64,000 bases of DNA from Echinometra lucunter (GCA_029962745.1 CM057153.1:35474340-35538339); one strand, 5' to 3'; positions 36,764 to 48,345 are shown, numbered from the stretch's first letter. Translations and numbers: made by a program. Notes: generated by a model from the sequence alone, not told the origin.

Positions 36764-37707
36764 GTTGGGTGTCCGGACAGATTGTGTATCCGGACAGTCG
36801 ATTTTAAACAGCCAGTCGAAAAAGTTCACAAGCAAATCTCTTAAAGACATTCAGTTGTGGGCTTTCATGGGGAGTGGATCATAATTTGCTGTCACCAGAC
36901 TTTGTGAAAAGCACTGGAAATACCTTAAATAGAGCTACATTTCTGGAGCACAGCAAAACAAGCTGTCCCACCATAAACATTCTTCGGCCTGCTTCGGGCA
37001 TTCTCGGGCCAGGGAAAGTGAGATAATGCCATTTGCCATATGGGGCAAAGGGTGGAATATAGAGAGCATTACATAAGGTCTGTTGTTCATAAAACTCATA
37101 GTGATGGACAACACCCACTCATCCTGTGTACTCGGTCAATGAATTGACCTCGTCCCACAAAAGTGACAATTCTGTACCGAAACCATACTCCATAGCATGC
37201 TTTTTTCTATTGGTTGCTTGACGGAAAGCTGTCGACCTACGAGTCTGACAAGCGTCTGTTTTCTTCTTAAAATTCACCATTTTCAGTTCATTCATCAGAT
37301 ATGAAGCAGAAAGCAGAAAATTGAGAGCCTCAGCTCAGGAACATTGCTGGTAAGTAAAATCAAAACTTTTCTTATCTATTTTAGAAGATCTAAGTTAATG
37401 AATTTCGCGTTCGCGTCGGCAATTAGTTTCGCTATTCAAAACGCCATTTTGAACTACGGGTGGACAACACCTGTTACTGAGTAAGCACCCATGGGCCATA
37501 TGGGCCATGGTGTCAAATTGCCCACGCCAGGGGAGCCCACGACCGAGCATCTTTAATGTTTTAGCACAAAAGTCAAAACGTTAGACAATATTATCGAGAA
37601 CAAATATTGATGATGATTAGCACAAATCAATGCATAGTTTTTGTTTAATCCAAAGACAAAAAAAAAAGAAGAAGGCTTCATTTTCATTACGTGTCCGGAC
37701 ACCCAAC
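36764..37707. mobile_element. TIR element, GTTGGGTGTCCGGACA-ended
   Basis: 16-bp perfect terminal inverted repeats GTTGGGTGTCCGGACA and TGTCCGGACACCCAAC, 944 bp apart. The inner part of each end is itself palindromic (TGTCCGGACA). A 79-codon minus-strand frame at 36879-37118 does not resemble a known transposase. A C-run follows the right end. Confidence 0.75.
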
Positions 37708-38806
37708 ACCTTCCCCCCCCCCCCCCCCCCCCCATATCCTACATACGCAGCACTCGATTCAGAACAGACATAAATGTCAGTACTTGGGACTGAATACCGA
37801 CAACTTGTGCAAATGATTCAAATTTGACCGTAATAACGGGCTTCTGCTTCAAAAACTATTTATTGCGTGTTCGTAATTTGTATACTTACCTCAAAGAATA
37901 GTCTTCCTTTCAAATTAGCATTTTATACGACCAACTTCAATTAAAAAATTATGTTATGGTTCAGTTGTTTACCGTTTCCACGCAAAGCTGTAGATTTACT
38001 TAGTCTTGGCTCCAGATCGAGATAGGGGCTCTTCGACTGTTGACTCAGTACTATTTCCCGTTGTTGTTCAGGGGGGGGGGGGGGGGCGGGAGGGAGGGAG
38101 GCAGTAACGGGGGTCATTGCATTTTATATTTTAGGGAGTTACTCTCAAAAAAAGGTTCTCAGCTAAATACTGGGGGATATTTCCCATTACGTACCCTACC
38201 CAAGTTTGGAGGAAGTGTCCCCATCCCCTCCCCTCCCCCGACTGACGCCCATGGCGAAGGTTGCAGTAAACGCCCGTGGGCAGCCGGGGCGTTTAAAATA
38301 GACCTACAGGAAAAGAGGGAGATGATTGAAAGGGAAGAGAAAGAAGAAGAGCAAGAGAAATGGAAGCTGATGTCGGTCTAAACTAGGCTCGAAGAAGAGT
38401 AAGAGAAGGGTTGAGGGGATCTCGAGGTATTTGGAGGAGAAAATGGATGAGAAGCAGCTATGGGATCAGGATCAAAGAACAGTGTTCCATTCTCAGGCCC
38501 ACACGAAGCTTTTTGAAAAGGGGAATTCATTAGTCCTCCAGTATTATGTGCATATATCGGGGCAGATCTCCCAACTTGAAGGGGCATATATCCACAATTC
38601 AATTCACAAAAATGAAAAAATAAAAAATAAGATAAAATAAAGCAAATAAGCAAATAAACAAACCGATGAAAAAAAAAAACAGAAAGGGAACTGAAAGAAG
38701 GTGTTCAACATTTTGTAAGCTTTTCTTACACCATGAAAACCTGAGCAATAGAGGGATATGCGAATTCTTCATCTCTACATGACCCAAGTTAACAAAAATA
38801 CATTCA
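37708..38806. other. intergenic, no gene recognised
   Basis: C-run at 37713-37732, G-run at 38069-38087. The frames at 38040-38653 look like A/G-rich chance frames. Confidence 0.5.
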
Positions 38807-39102
38807 CACTCTAAAAACAAACTAAAATTTTAATAGTATCCAAATCAAGTCGGACTTATAATTAGCTTCTAATCATATTTTGAATTGATTCTATTCATTT
38901 TTAATAGATTCTATTCATTTCTTAATAGATTCTATTCATTTCTTAATAGATTCTATTCATTCTTTATAACATTTCATTCAATTCTGAGTAGAATCTTTTT
39001 ATAAAATATGATTAAAATCTATTCCAGATTTGAATAGAAATTTCAATAAGTCCCCATTTGATTTGGATCCTATTCAGATTTGATTAGTTTGTTTTTAGAG
39101 TG
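38807..39102. mobile_element. MITE, CACTCTAAAAACAAACTA-ended
   Basis: 18-bp terminal inverted repeats CACTCTAAAAACAAACTA and its exact inverse, 296 bp apart. The interior contains four TAATAGATTCTATTCATT-like direct repeats of about 22-24 bp (38890-38960). Confidence 0.8.
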
Positions 39103-39493
39103 TATATGGGTATAATCTGACTGGTCATGGAATATAACTGTTAGGCCTAGTCGGAAAAGAGCAATCCAAATCAAAATGCGTTAGAACAAAAGTACAGAAA
39201 CGGGCAGCTTGCCACCCTAGACAAATTTTTAGACAAGAAAAGGAAAATGATAAATTTGGGGGCTATAAGTGGGTATATTTTGCTCTCAAATAAATAACCA
39301 TGGAATGTCTAGTGAAGTTCATAAAATGATGAAAGCCAAACTTAAAAGGAAAGGAGGCTCCAAAATTATGTTTCCTGATCAAAGGTTTAAAAGGGATATA
39401 CTTCACTCAGGGACGGCACGAGGGTGACCCACGGGTGAGTTTATTTACATTTTAAATGAATAAATACGGCTATAACATAATAGTTGCATGACC

Positions 39494-39776
39494 CTGTCCT
39501 CTTCTCCTTCTCCTTCTCCTTCTTCTTCTCCTCCTCCTCCTCCTCCTCTTCCTCCTCATCCTCCTCCTCCTCCTCCTCCTCCTTCTCCTTCTTCTTCTTC
39601 TTCTCTTCTTCTGCTTCTTTCTTCTTCTTCTTCTTCTTCTTCTTCTTCTCTGCTTCGTTCTTCGTCTCTTCTTCTTCTTCTTCTTCTTCTTCTTCTATTC
39701 TTCTTCTTCTTCTTCTTCTTCTTCTTCTTCTTCTTCTTCTTCTTCTTCTTCTTCTTCTTCTTCTTCTTCTTCTTCG
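39494..39776. repeat. (CTT)n/(CTC)n compound microsatellite
   Basis: About 280 bases of almost pure CTT and CTC trinucleotides. Ser-, Leu-, Phe-, Arg- and Glu-repeat frames over it are artefacts. A (CAT)n tract follows at 39891-39928. Confidence 0.95.
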
Positions 39777-40077
39777 GGAAATCATATAGAGACGGCCGCC
39801 CCCTGTCCCCTGTAGCGCCGTCCTAATTAGGCCTACTTTGTTGTTGAAATCAAATCAGTCTTGAACTGATGATCGTCAAATTTGCAAGTATCATCATCAT
39901 CATCATCATCATCATCATTATCATCATCTGGTACAGGATGAATTAGTCTGTAATTCTCGGTCACTTCTTCTAGATGAGCAAGAGGAGTCAGATAGGTCAA
40001 AATGCTTATCCCACAGATGCCCACCAGAATTTATGTATAAGCCTTTTGAATTTTTCAGTTGTGGTTGATTGGATCAA

Positions 40078-40078
<1 letters not shown>

Positions 40079-40160
<82 letters not shown>
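40079..40160. repeat. (TA)n microsatellite
   Basis: About 41 TA dinucleotides directly abutting the duplicated unit at 40162. Confidence 0.95.
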
Positions 40161-40161
<1 letters not shown>

Positions 40162-40791
40162 GGTGAGTTTCACAATCCGTCTGCCCATGAACAGACGTGT
40201 TTTTTCGTCTGTTTCAGAAACGGATTTTGATTTACATCTTTTTGTCACACCGTGGGCACTGACGAAGAGTGTGACTTCGCCTTTCATTTTTGAGAGCTAT
40301 GCTCCGTTTTCTTTTAAAATCTATGATTTTATTTTTTATGGCATTCTACCACCAACTCTGATTCCTGTATTTTCCAGATGCCACGCAGACTAATTTTCAT
40401 TTTATTTAGGTATTTTTTACCTGTTTACTGCTACTCTATGACTGTTGGCGGTGAGGTCCTTTTCAGATTTTCCTGTTTTGGAGCCGGAGATTCGCCATTG
40501 TCATCTTGCAGTCATGACAACGCGTCTTGGGATGCGTTATTTACTTCGCGCCATCTCCATCTTCAGCGCGTTGATTTCTTTTGAAAGGTGAGTTTCACAA
40601 TCCGTCTGCCCATGAACAGACGTGTTTTTTCGTCTGTTTCAGAAACGGATTTTGATTTACATCTTTTTGTCACACCGTGGGCACTGACGAAGAGTGTGAC
40701 TTCGCCTTTCATTTTTGAGAGCTATGCTCCGTTTTCTTTTAAAATCTATGATTTTATTTTTTATGGCATTCTACCACCAACTCTGATTCCT
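40162..40791 (+). repeat. tandem repeat, 425-bp period, 1.5 copies
   Basis: Sequence 40162-40366 is repeated at 40587-40791 with no difference that I can see over 205 bp, at an offset of 425 bp. Copy 1 is preceded by (TA)n and copy 2 runs directly into (TA)n. Each copy contains a hairpin ACAGACG-TGTTTTTT-CGTCTGT. No protein is recognised in any frame. Confidence 0.85.
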
Positions 40792-40799
40792 ATATATAT

Positions 40800-41615
40800 A
40801 TATTCAGGCATAAGCTGTTATCATCAAAAGAATTGATATGCGGCCCAATTTTTATCCCTCTCTTCACTTTCTCTAAATAGTAAATATTATATTTTGTACA
40901 AAATAATATGTACAAAACATGTATAGCCCCTTTCCTATACTGGATGCAAAGCAGCAGTCCTTATCCCCACCCCTACTGGCCTCAGGAAAAAAAAACCCGT
41001 AAAAATTATATTGCTAAAATGCTTAGTTGGTTCAGAGAATTATTTTTGCCCCGCCCCCAACGCTTATAAAAAGACAAAAAATACAAAAAAGAGTAAATAG
41101 TTAGACAATTCGGGAGTATGTTTTGTCTTTTCGTTTATGAAAAAATAAGCTATGTTGTATTGACGTAGGAAGCCTTTATAAACTGGGGGGCTGAAGCACA
41201 CACCCTGAAAATTTAGATTTAGGCGCTTATCACGAAGCGCGAGGTCCCTATAGGCTTGCGGGGGGGGGGGGGGTAACACCTAGCTGGATCACTCTTAGTT
41301 TAATGGAATATTTAATATCGAAGCTTTTTGTAAATTTGGTAAGAAATTACACTTCTTGATAGATTATGAAGCTTCCTGTTATTTTTTTTAATTTTAAAAC
41401 CGAGCCAAAAATAACCACTTCCTGTAGTGAAAGAAGTTATATTTTGTTATTGAAATACACTATGTAGGCCCATAAGAAAATTGATGATAATAATTTAATA
41501 ATAATAATAATAATGGTGGCTTCTTGTATAGCGCTCAGGTCCGTCATTTCACCTGCTGCCAAATGACCGTGACTCTGTTTTGACACCTCACTGGTCCAAA
41601 TATCTGCTGTCCGAA
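40800..41615. other. intergenic, no gene recognised
   Basis: AT-rich. G-run at 41260-41273. The patch around 41515-41540 (GGTGGCTTCTTGTATAGCGC) is a SINE-like fragment too short to classify. Confidence 0.45.
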
Positions 41616-42425
41616 ACCACCCACGAGCGAGCGAAGCGAGCGAGGAAAACCCATTCTTTTGACCGGAGAAGTGTTATTTCGCCATCAAAATACGCAATCA
41701 TAAACATGATAAATGGGCCTGTAAGATGTCTAGAAATGTGTATATATTCGGTCACCTCACTTGCAAATTTGTTTGCTTTCCGAAACTATCCTGTGTTTTA
41801 ATATTATACGAGCGAGCGAGACGACCAAGGAAGAATATCTATACTCTTTTCATGGTATAAGTGATAATTCGCTCTCAACATGCTCAAAATACACCACGGG
41901 CCTATTAGAGTATACGGCGACTTCGCTTTCCAAAATTATCCACTCTCTAATACGAGCGAGCGGAGCGAACGAGGAAAAAAATATATATACTCTTTTTCAT
42001 GGTATAGGTGATAACTCGTCATCAAAATACACCAGGGGCCTATCAGATATCTAATCATATAATGGTCAACTCGCTTGCAGATTTGGTTTGCTTACCCAAA
42101 CCATCCTGTATCTATACGTTTTATACGAGCGAGCGCAGCGGGCGAGGAAAAAAATAGGGTTTTTTTCCATGATAGGCATAATTCTGTTTCTACAAGCGAG
42201 CGTATCGTGCGACTGACAAAATATTTTCTTTCGAACATAGATCGTCACCAGAGTACACTACATGATTCATATAATGCACATCTTCCTGTAGAATTCGAGA
42301 ATAGTCGGACGCCTCGCTGCTCAAATATGATGATATTAGGGCTTCTCGCTGCTGGAGTAAGAGGTGCATGGACTGCTTGCTGCCGGGAATCATTTTATGC
42401 GCGAGCAAAGCGAGCGAACGAGGAA
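41616..42425. repeat. GAGCGAGCGAAGCGAGCGAG repeat array 2
   Basis: Motif copies at about 41622, 41808, 41952, 42122, 42194 (degenerate) and 42402, spaced roughly 70-210 bp. Spacer sequences repeat as well (for example CATCAAAATACACCAG GGGCCTATCAGAT). Same family as array 1 at 9355-10185, and likewise followed by a pyrimidine-rich tract. Confidence 0.8.
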
Positions 42426-42559
42426 AAACATTGTATACTGAGGTGAGGTTTTAGCGTATTGTTATTCCATTCTCAAAATTTGAGTAATACATTTTATCGA
42501 AACCAAGTAACTTTCATAACAATATAAAGACAGCATTGGTTACCTAAAAATGCGAGCTT

Positions 42560-44020
42560 CCAGGATTTCTCCTCTTTCCTTCTCTTTCCTATCCGTTTTC
42601 TTCTTTCCTTTTCTTTTTCTTTCATTTCTTATTCATTTTTTCTTCTCTTCTTTCCTTTCCTTCCTCTTCCTCTTTTTTTTCTCTTTCCTTCGCTCTTGAA
42701 ACCTCCCTTTTTTAGGCATGAAGAGTGGGGTGGGGCGGAAGGGTATTTCCGCCCCCCCCCCCCACACACATTTTGGACGGCGGGGTAACCTCGCCCTCCC
42801 CACCCCCGGTTCCCGGGGTTTTATGAAGCATAATAAAAATTCTTTATTTTTTTTAAACCGATAAAAGTATTCAAAATACTTTTGACGTATATGTTAACAG
42901 AAAAGAAAAGCATAATAAACAGTTAAAAAAGGACGCTCATCGCCATGGCCGACTGAATCTTTTGTTTAAAATAGCTATGATGTAATTAGATTTAGAATAC
43001 AAAGGATGTTGTCACATAGAGGTAAGGGGATGGAGAAGAGAAGAAGGGGGGGGGGGGCGGTGTACATGTGTATGCCTCGAGCTCTCTCAGCTCGAGGTAG
43101 ATTTTTATTTTTGGCGATGAATTCGAACGTAGAGAGCGCGCTACATTCACTAGGGAAATTTGGGATAGCCGTGCGACAAAGTTGTGCATGTTAAAATCTA
43201 GATCTACCCTTTTACCTTCAAGATCATAGTGATAGTCGACACTGCTTAAGACTGCTTTTTTTTTTCCTGTGTTAGTGGTAAGTGTACCAAACTACTCATA
43301 GTTGATACAAGACCGTGCAAACATTACCCGTCTTAACGACATGTCCCTTGCAAGAAGCAAGCCGCTCCTGTCCCCGGCATGCAAGGCAGAATACCCCGTG
43401 GCGTTGGGACCGGACGCACGTCGCAGGCGCAGGCTCCATCATCATGCTTGCAATGCAATGAAATACCCCCAATGCCCCAGTTCACCGTCTTCTTTCAAGA
43501 CTTGTCCGTCTTCCCACGGACTTGTAATAAAACCTGATATACTGTAGGTTTACATTGAGCTAGCGCTCTCAACTTGCGCCTGCAATTCTAAGGGGATTGA
43601 ACTTTCTTATGTCTTTTTGGTATGAAGAAATCCTTTAAACTGTTAAATGAGGACAATCCTGGTTAACGAAGACAATCTGCATTTACAGACCAGTGTCTCT
43701 ACCGATTTTATCCTCGGACAACTCTCATCTGGAACTAGACCGAAGTGTTCTGTCTCTAACAGTTGTCGTTAGCCTCGTATTTTGGTAGGCATGGTAGGGT
43801 CGGCACTCCTCCTTTTTAGAGACGGAAGCGCCCCAGTGCGTTGTGCATGCAATCTCATTGTCGTGGGCACGACAATGAAAAACTACCTCAAATCAGCGAT
43901 TTTCCCCCTTTATTCATGAATATAAAAAAATATCATTATACACTACAGAGTAGACCTATACAATGTAGCTTACCGATTTTATGTTTGATTCCTTTTAACT
44001 CTCCATTTTCAGGTAAATCC
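42560..44020. other. intergenic, no gene recognised
   Basis: Pyrimidine-rich tract 42560-42700, C-run 42753-42764, G-run 43047-43057. No gene recognised in the remaining DNA. Confidence 0.5.
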
Positions 44021-44355
44021 AGGGTCCTAACGTTACGTCCTATCGGTTGAAAATCTTGCAGCAGCTAACCTATATCTCTGTTTGCCTCCGCGCTTTTCAC
44101 AGGGAGATCAGCGAATTCGCTACTCCTTGCATTTCAACCGGCCGTATTCAAACGATCGACCACGTACATTTGGCCATATACGTACGAACGATGTTTTTGT
44201 TGTTGTTGTTTCGTATTGGTCGCTCATTAATACAGTTGAAATGCGAGGTGCAAATTCGCTGATCTCCCTGCGAAAAGTGCGGAGGCGAACAGAGATCGAG
44301 ATAGAGGTTGGCTGCTGCAAGATTTTCAACCGAGAGGACCTAACGTTAGGACCCT
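44021..44355. mobile_element. foldback element with ~130-bp arms
   Basis: Left end AGGGTCCTAACGTTACGTCC and right end, inverted, AGGGTCCTAACGTTAGGTCC. The arms continue with matching TCGGTTGAAAATCTTGCAGC and GGGAGATCAGCGAATT for about 130 bp each. 335 bp in total, no coding sequence. Confidence 0.85.
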
Positions 44356-44360
44356 AGATA

Positions 44361-44569
44361 TATTATAGTAAACTTTGCCATCAGTGGTAACTTTTATGGA
44401 ATACTGGATTTTGATTGGCTGTAGAGCAAAGTTACCATGGTAGTTACCATGGATAGCAAAGTTACTATAATAGCAAGTTTTAATGCAGTGGCACCCAGGT
44501 CTACCACCTGGGGGTATTGTTTATGAAAGATTTACGTGTAAAGGCTTCCTTATGTACATGCATTTTAGT
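44361..44569 (+). repeat. 209-bp block duplicated at 49151-49359
   Basis: Matches 49151-49359 over 209 bp with no gaps and about eight substitutions. It contains most of a small MITE (see 49149-49264) plus about 95 bp of flank with a hairpin CCCAGGT...ACCTGGG. The left end of the MITE is replaced here by the foldback element that ends at 44355. Confidence 0.85.
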
Positions 44570-45764
44570 CATCAGAGGGTTGAAACCTTCTGTAGCCTGT
44601 AGGCTCCAGGATGCACTGTAAACCTGGAGAGCATGTTTTTTTACTTGCACATCAGTGTTTTTATTGTAAATAAATTCTACATAATTGTCTGCACCATCAC
44701 TGACTATCACAGCACATCCCATCCTACTGTAGCTTGGAAAGAGCTGCTTAACCCATTCGTGACAGGAATTATTTAAAGCCTAATTTGATCAGCTTTTATT
44801 CTTCAAATTGGCAACACCAACATTTTTATTTTATTGCTACATTTTTCTTATAAAACGTCATGTATCTGAAATGAATATATATTGACAGAAATTATGATGA
44901 GAAGTCAAAAAATTGCCAATTTGCAGGGGAAAACAGTAATTTTAAACTTTCTATCACATTGCCAACTTCAGGATTTTAATGCTTATTTTCCTTTAAAAAA
45001 TTTTCAGCATCAAACGACGAATATTGACGCAACCAAAATGGGCACAGTTTGTGTAGAATTTTTTGCTCTTTCTGCTCATGTATTTGGTATGATTTTTAGG
45101 GCTTTGCATCAGAAGATATTAGGCCAAACCACAAAATGTGGACCTCTGTCACGAGTGATCGCAAGTAGAAGATCACAAGGGGTAATTTTTTAATGAGAAT
45201 CTGCTTATCACATTTTCATTTTGAGCTGAGGTAATCAATTTTTCCTTGTATTTAAACAGAGAAAATTGTTCTCCTAAATGGGAGACTCCCAAATAGGCCA
45301 CCAAAAAAGTTGACATAATAAGTCTCTGATAATATAGGCCTAACTTAGAGATGGTCTCCCAAATACTTGTAGGGAACAGTCTCCAATATCGGCAGTGCTC
45401 CTGTACTGTCCAGTCGCCTGGAAATGAAATTGTGACCGAGTCAGTCAACAGAATGATTAATTCACTTTGATTTTGAAAAGGTCCAGACTAGCTGTAGGCC
45501 TACGATGTTTGTAATATATACATGTAGGGTCTATATGAAATTTACATCAAGCTGTACATAGCTGCCATGTAGCTGCACGGAAAAGGGTGACAAAAACGGG
45601 TTCTACACTGTCAAAATCACCCTTTCTTGTGAGCGATTACCTCGAGTTTTGCAAAGACAAAGTTAACCACAATGTACATTCAAATTTTTTATTGTCCCCT
45701 GCTACTTACCAGCATCATAAAAACTAAAGACTGATATAAAAATCAAAACATGGGATTTTTTTTT
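44570..45764. other. intergenic, no gene recognised
   Basis: No gene recognised. The frame at 44501-44722 (minus) overlaps the duplicated repeat and has no family resemblance. Confidence 0.45.
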
Positions 45765-46281
45765 TATAGGAGAGGAAGGTTTGCCTTGCCTTACAATGTG
45801 ATTCCGAAGTCTGCATCTTTGTCATCTGAATACGATGACCTCTGAGTCGACATCGTATGGTCCTTTTGACTGGAGTGATGTGCCTTTTGGTGCTAAACTT
45901 GTGGATTTTATAGAAGAGGGTAAGGCTTGAATGCTCTCTTCAAATCTTCAGAGAAGGCCATCTCTGTTGTCAGATTATGTCCTCAATGCTTGAGGTGATG
46001 GGGTAGCGATGGAGGACAAATCTGACTGTACATCTTTGAACCATTTCCAGCAGAAGGGTCCCAAACAGCACTGCCATACTGTAAATGGACAAACGAGAGC
46101 CTTGTGCATGATAGTTGTTAGTCCTTGAGAGTTTGATTTTCCAGTTTCTCTGGAGGAAAGCTTGGGTCTTATCTGCTTTTTGGCAGATGCTGGCAGTGTG
46201 TTGATTCCACATCAGGTCCTGTGTGTGATGCTGAGGTGCTTTGTTAATGTCAGAGAGTCCAGAGCAGCACCATTCAGGGAG
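45765..46281 (-). mobile_element. LINE reverse-transcriptase remnant, 3' part
   Basis: On the minus strand, with frameshifts, one reads DLMWNQHTASICQKADKT, AFLQRNWKIK, MVQR...RFVLHRYPITSS and a further ~90 codons. This is the order of the C-terminal part of a CR1/Rex-type reverse transcriptase. The upstream continuation lies beyond the transposon at 46290-48266, at 48275-48345. Confidence 0.75.
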
Positions 46282-46290
46282 TATTAATGC

Positions 46291-46324
<34 letters not shown>

Positions 46325-46374
46325 ACTCTATGTACAACACTGTAACCATGCTCGTGCACACCCTTTCAAAAAGA

Positions 46375-46605
46375 ACCCTTAACTAGGATTCGCAGAGCTC
46401 AAAAAAGCTACCCTTAACTAGGATTTTTTCTCTCCAGCATACCCTTAACTAGGATTTTTCTCTCCAGCATACCCCTAACTAGGATTTTTTTTTCTCCACG
46501 TATACTCTTAACTAGGATTTTTCTCTCCACGCATACCCTTAACTAGGATTTTTCTCTCAACGCATACCCTTAAACTAGGATTTTTCTCTCTCCGTATACC
46601 TTTAA
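46375..46605 (+). repeat. subterminal tandem repeats of transposon B
   Basis: At least six units of about 28-36 bp with the core ACCCTTAACTAGGATTTTTC followed by TCTCCA(c)GCAT. Diverged units continue to about 46655. Subterminal repeats of this kind often bind transposase. Confidence 0.8.
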
Positions 46606-47378
46606 CAATGATTGAGAGCATTGGACTTAAAAAGCACCCTTAACAAGGACTAGGTCAAATATAACTCTTATCATTAGAGCAAGACTGTAGGAATAGTAAG
46701 AATGTATCAAGTTCTTTCAAAAGCAACAGGGACTAAGTTCATATTTTGATAATAAAAAAGGGGGTGGTAAACAATAATTGTAGTTTTAACATAATAAATC
46801 AAAAATTAACTAATTCTAAAATCATGCCATTTCCTCAGGTTGCATCAACAGAGCTGCCACATTTCACTGGAACATTTCAGTACTCCAATCAGTATTTGTT
46901 AAGGAAATCCGTGTTTCTCAAATACAGTGTAGATAAACAACAGAACAGAGAAACTGGACATTTAAAAATGAGTATTTTGTATTCTTCTCAATTACCACTA
47001 TGAACAGTATTCTTCACAAATTTCAGGATGAAATACTGAAAATCAGTACTACGTGGCAACTCTGCATCAATGTCATGAACACAGTGATATAAATGACACA
47101 CAATAAGTCAATACAGACAGTGTTGACATTCATTGAGTACTTTTTAATTCACAGTTAAGTGGCCATCCAACTTCTTCTAGAAAATGCATTATATAAATAT
47201 ATTTACAAATCTTACACGAAGAGGGAGTGGCGGGATTAAAACTGCCAGGCAAAACGGTGGTTTTGATACTCCACCATTGTTGTTGCATGGGACTATCGTG
47301 TTCTACACTTGATTGTGAAGCTCGAATACGACTATCAACATAACGCGATATAATGATACAATTCAATTCAAAACTTAC

Positions 47379-47504
47379 CTTTCGATGAAAGGCATGATTG
47401 CAATCTTTGCAATAATAAAGTGAGCAATCATAACACCAAAAGGTTGGCCCCTCCAGTTCACATTGGCCGCATTCCACGACCATGGATAGATCTGCTTGCG
47501 CCAT
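47379..47504 (-). CDS. partial gene: first coding exon with B-box/CxC-like zinc finger
   Basis: A 42-codon exon starts with ATG at 47504 and ends at a perfect splice donor (AAAG|GTAAGT at 47379/47378), phase 0. The peptide holds ECGQC, FWCYDCSLYYCKDC and HAFHRK, giving spacing C-x2-C-x8-C-x2-C-x4-C-x2-C-x4-H. That fits a B-box-like zinc-binding module and also resembles the Cys clusters at the N-terminus of KDZ-type transposases. No second exon could be found downstream (below 47379) within transposon B or beyond. The exon lies entirely inside the element, so it is either a captured host exon with its promoter or the first exon of the element's own deleted transposase. Function is unknown. 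Confidence 0.6.
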
Positions 47505-48124
47505 GGTTGTATGATCTACGCTAGCTTACCCGCCCGCGCCGGCTGGCGCGGCACGGGCCTGCTGGCCGTTGGGTCTATAGCTAGTCTAGTCAGCAAAATA
47601 TGCATGCATGCTCATATGCTGCGCGCGCTCGATATATACCGTGATATAGTTACTAAGCATGGCTCACTTACCGTAAACCGTACCATACTCGCATCGCTAT
47701 ATATCTCGTTTTGCTAATGATTGCGCCTATTGCATATATTGCGATACAGTATGCATGACGCACGCGTTTGGCGTATATACCAAAGCTATTTACACCCATT
47801 TTGTTTACACCTCGCTCCGGGGGTACAATGTCACAAAAATATGAATGATTCGACTGTAAATAAATTGAAAAATCAGTGAAAATTGGGGGAAATTGATGGA
47901 AAGGGGGAAAATCACTGTGAATTAGGTACATTTTTATTTCACTTCAGATTATGCAAAAAATGACCCTTAGCGCGGATTTAGCGCTGAAAAGACCCCCTTT
48001 TTCTCTCAAATCGGCGATTTTGATACCCTTATCGCGGATCCGCGCGGATCCGTGCTCTGCCTGAAAACACACCTATTTCCGCGTTTTTGTGCACGCGCAT
48101 GGTTACAGTGTTGTACATAGAGTG

Positions 48125-48152
48125 GCCCCCCCCCCCCCCCCCCCCCCACCCC

Positions 48153-48219
<67 letters not shown>

Positions 48220-48263
48220 ATCCCCCCCCCCCCCCCCCGCCCCCCCCCCCCCCCCCCCCCCCC
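48125..48263. repeat. ~138-nt cytosine tract
   Basis: Almost uninterrupted C on the plus strand (G on the minus), broken only by a few A/AA, T and G. It is the right end of transposon B and lies about 140 bp upstream of the DBR1 start codon. Such tracts can form G-quadruplex/i-motif structures and are also prone to assembly error. Proline- and glycine-repeat frames over it are artefacts. Confidence 0.9.
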
Positions 48264-48274
48264 GGGTATTAATG

Positions 48275-48345
48275 CAGGTTCTTTTCCTTGTGATCTTGGT
48301 GACGTGGCATTTTCGAGTGTTCTCTCTCCCTCTCTCTCTCTCAGG
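48275..48345 (-). mobile_element. LINE reverse-transcriptase remnant, 5' part
   Basis: On the minus strand it encodes KCHVTKITRKRTCIN, which leads into the SLNGAAL segment on the far side of transposon B. This matches the KCHV-x-RITRKR-x-LHG-x-L order of CR1/Rex-type elements. A (CT)n tract bounds it near 48324-48345. Confidence 0.65.

Larger units (their letters stand above)
46290..48266. mobile_element. C/G-tract-ended DNA transposon B carrying a zinc-finger exon
   Basis: Begins CCCGGGG plus a G-run (46293-46320) and ends with a C-rich tract and CCCCGGG. It is flanked by the 8-bp direct repeat TATTAATG (46282-46289, 48267-48274; the match extends to 10 bp). Inside the runs, inverted subterminal sequences match: CCACTCTATGTACAACACTG then TAACCATGC at 46323 and its inverse ending at 48124. 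Near the left end, 46375-46605 holds at least six direct repeats with CCCTTAACTAGGATTTTTCT. A CpG-rich block (47505-47640) precedes a minus-strand exon at 47504-47379. Removing the element restores a continuous LINE reading order. Related to element A at 29635. 8-bp duplications occur in hAT, P and Zisupton/KDZ elements; the superfamily is not settled. Confidence 0.8.

Noticed and set aside
36879..37118. Possible transposase fragment in the GTTGGGTGTCCGGACA-ended element
   Set aside because: The 79-codon frame shows no catalytic motif or family resemblance that I can identify.
39441..39826. Overlapping open frames of 100-114 codons rich in Arg/Glu/Lys, Ser or Phe/Leu
   Set aside because: They are translations of a CTT/CTC microsatellite in different frames and strands.
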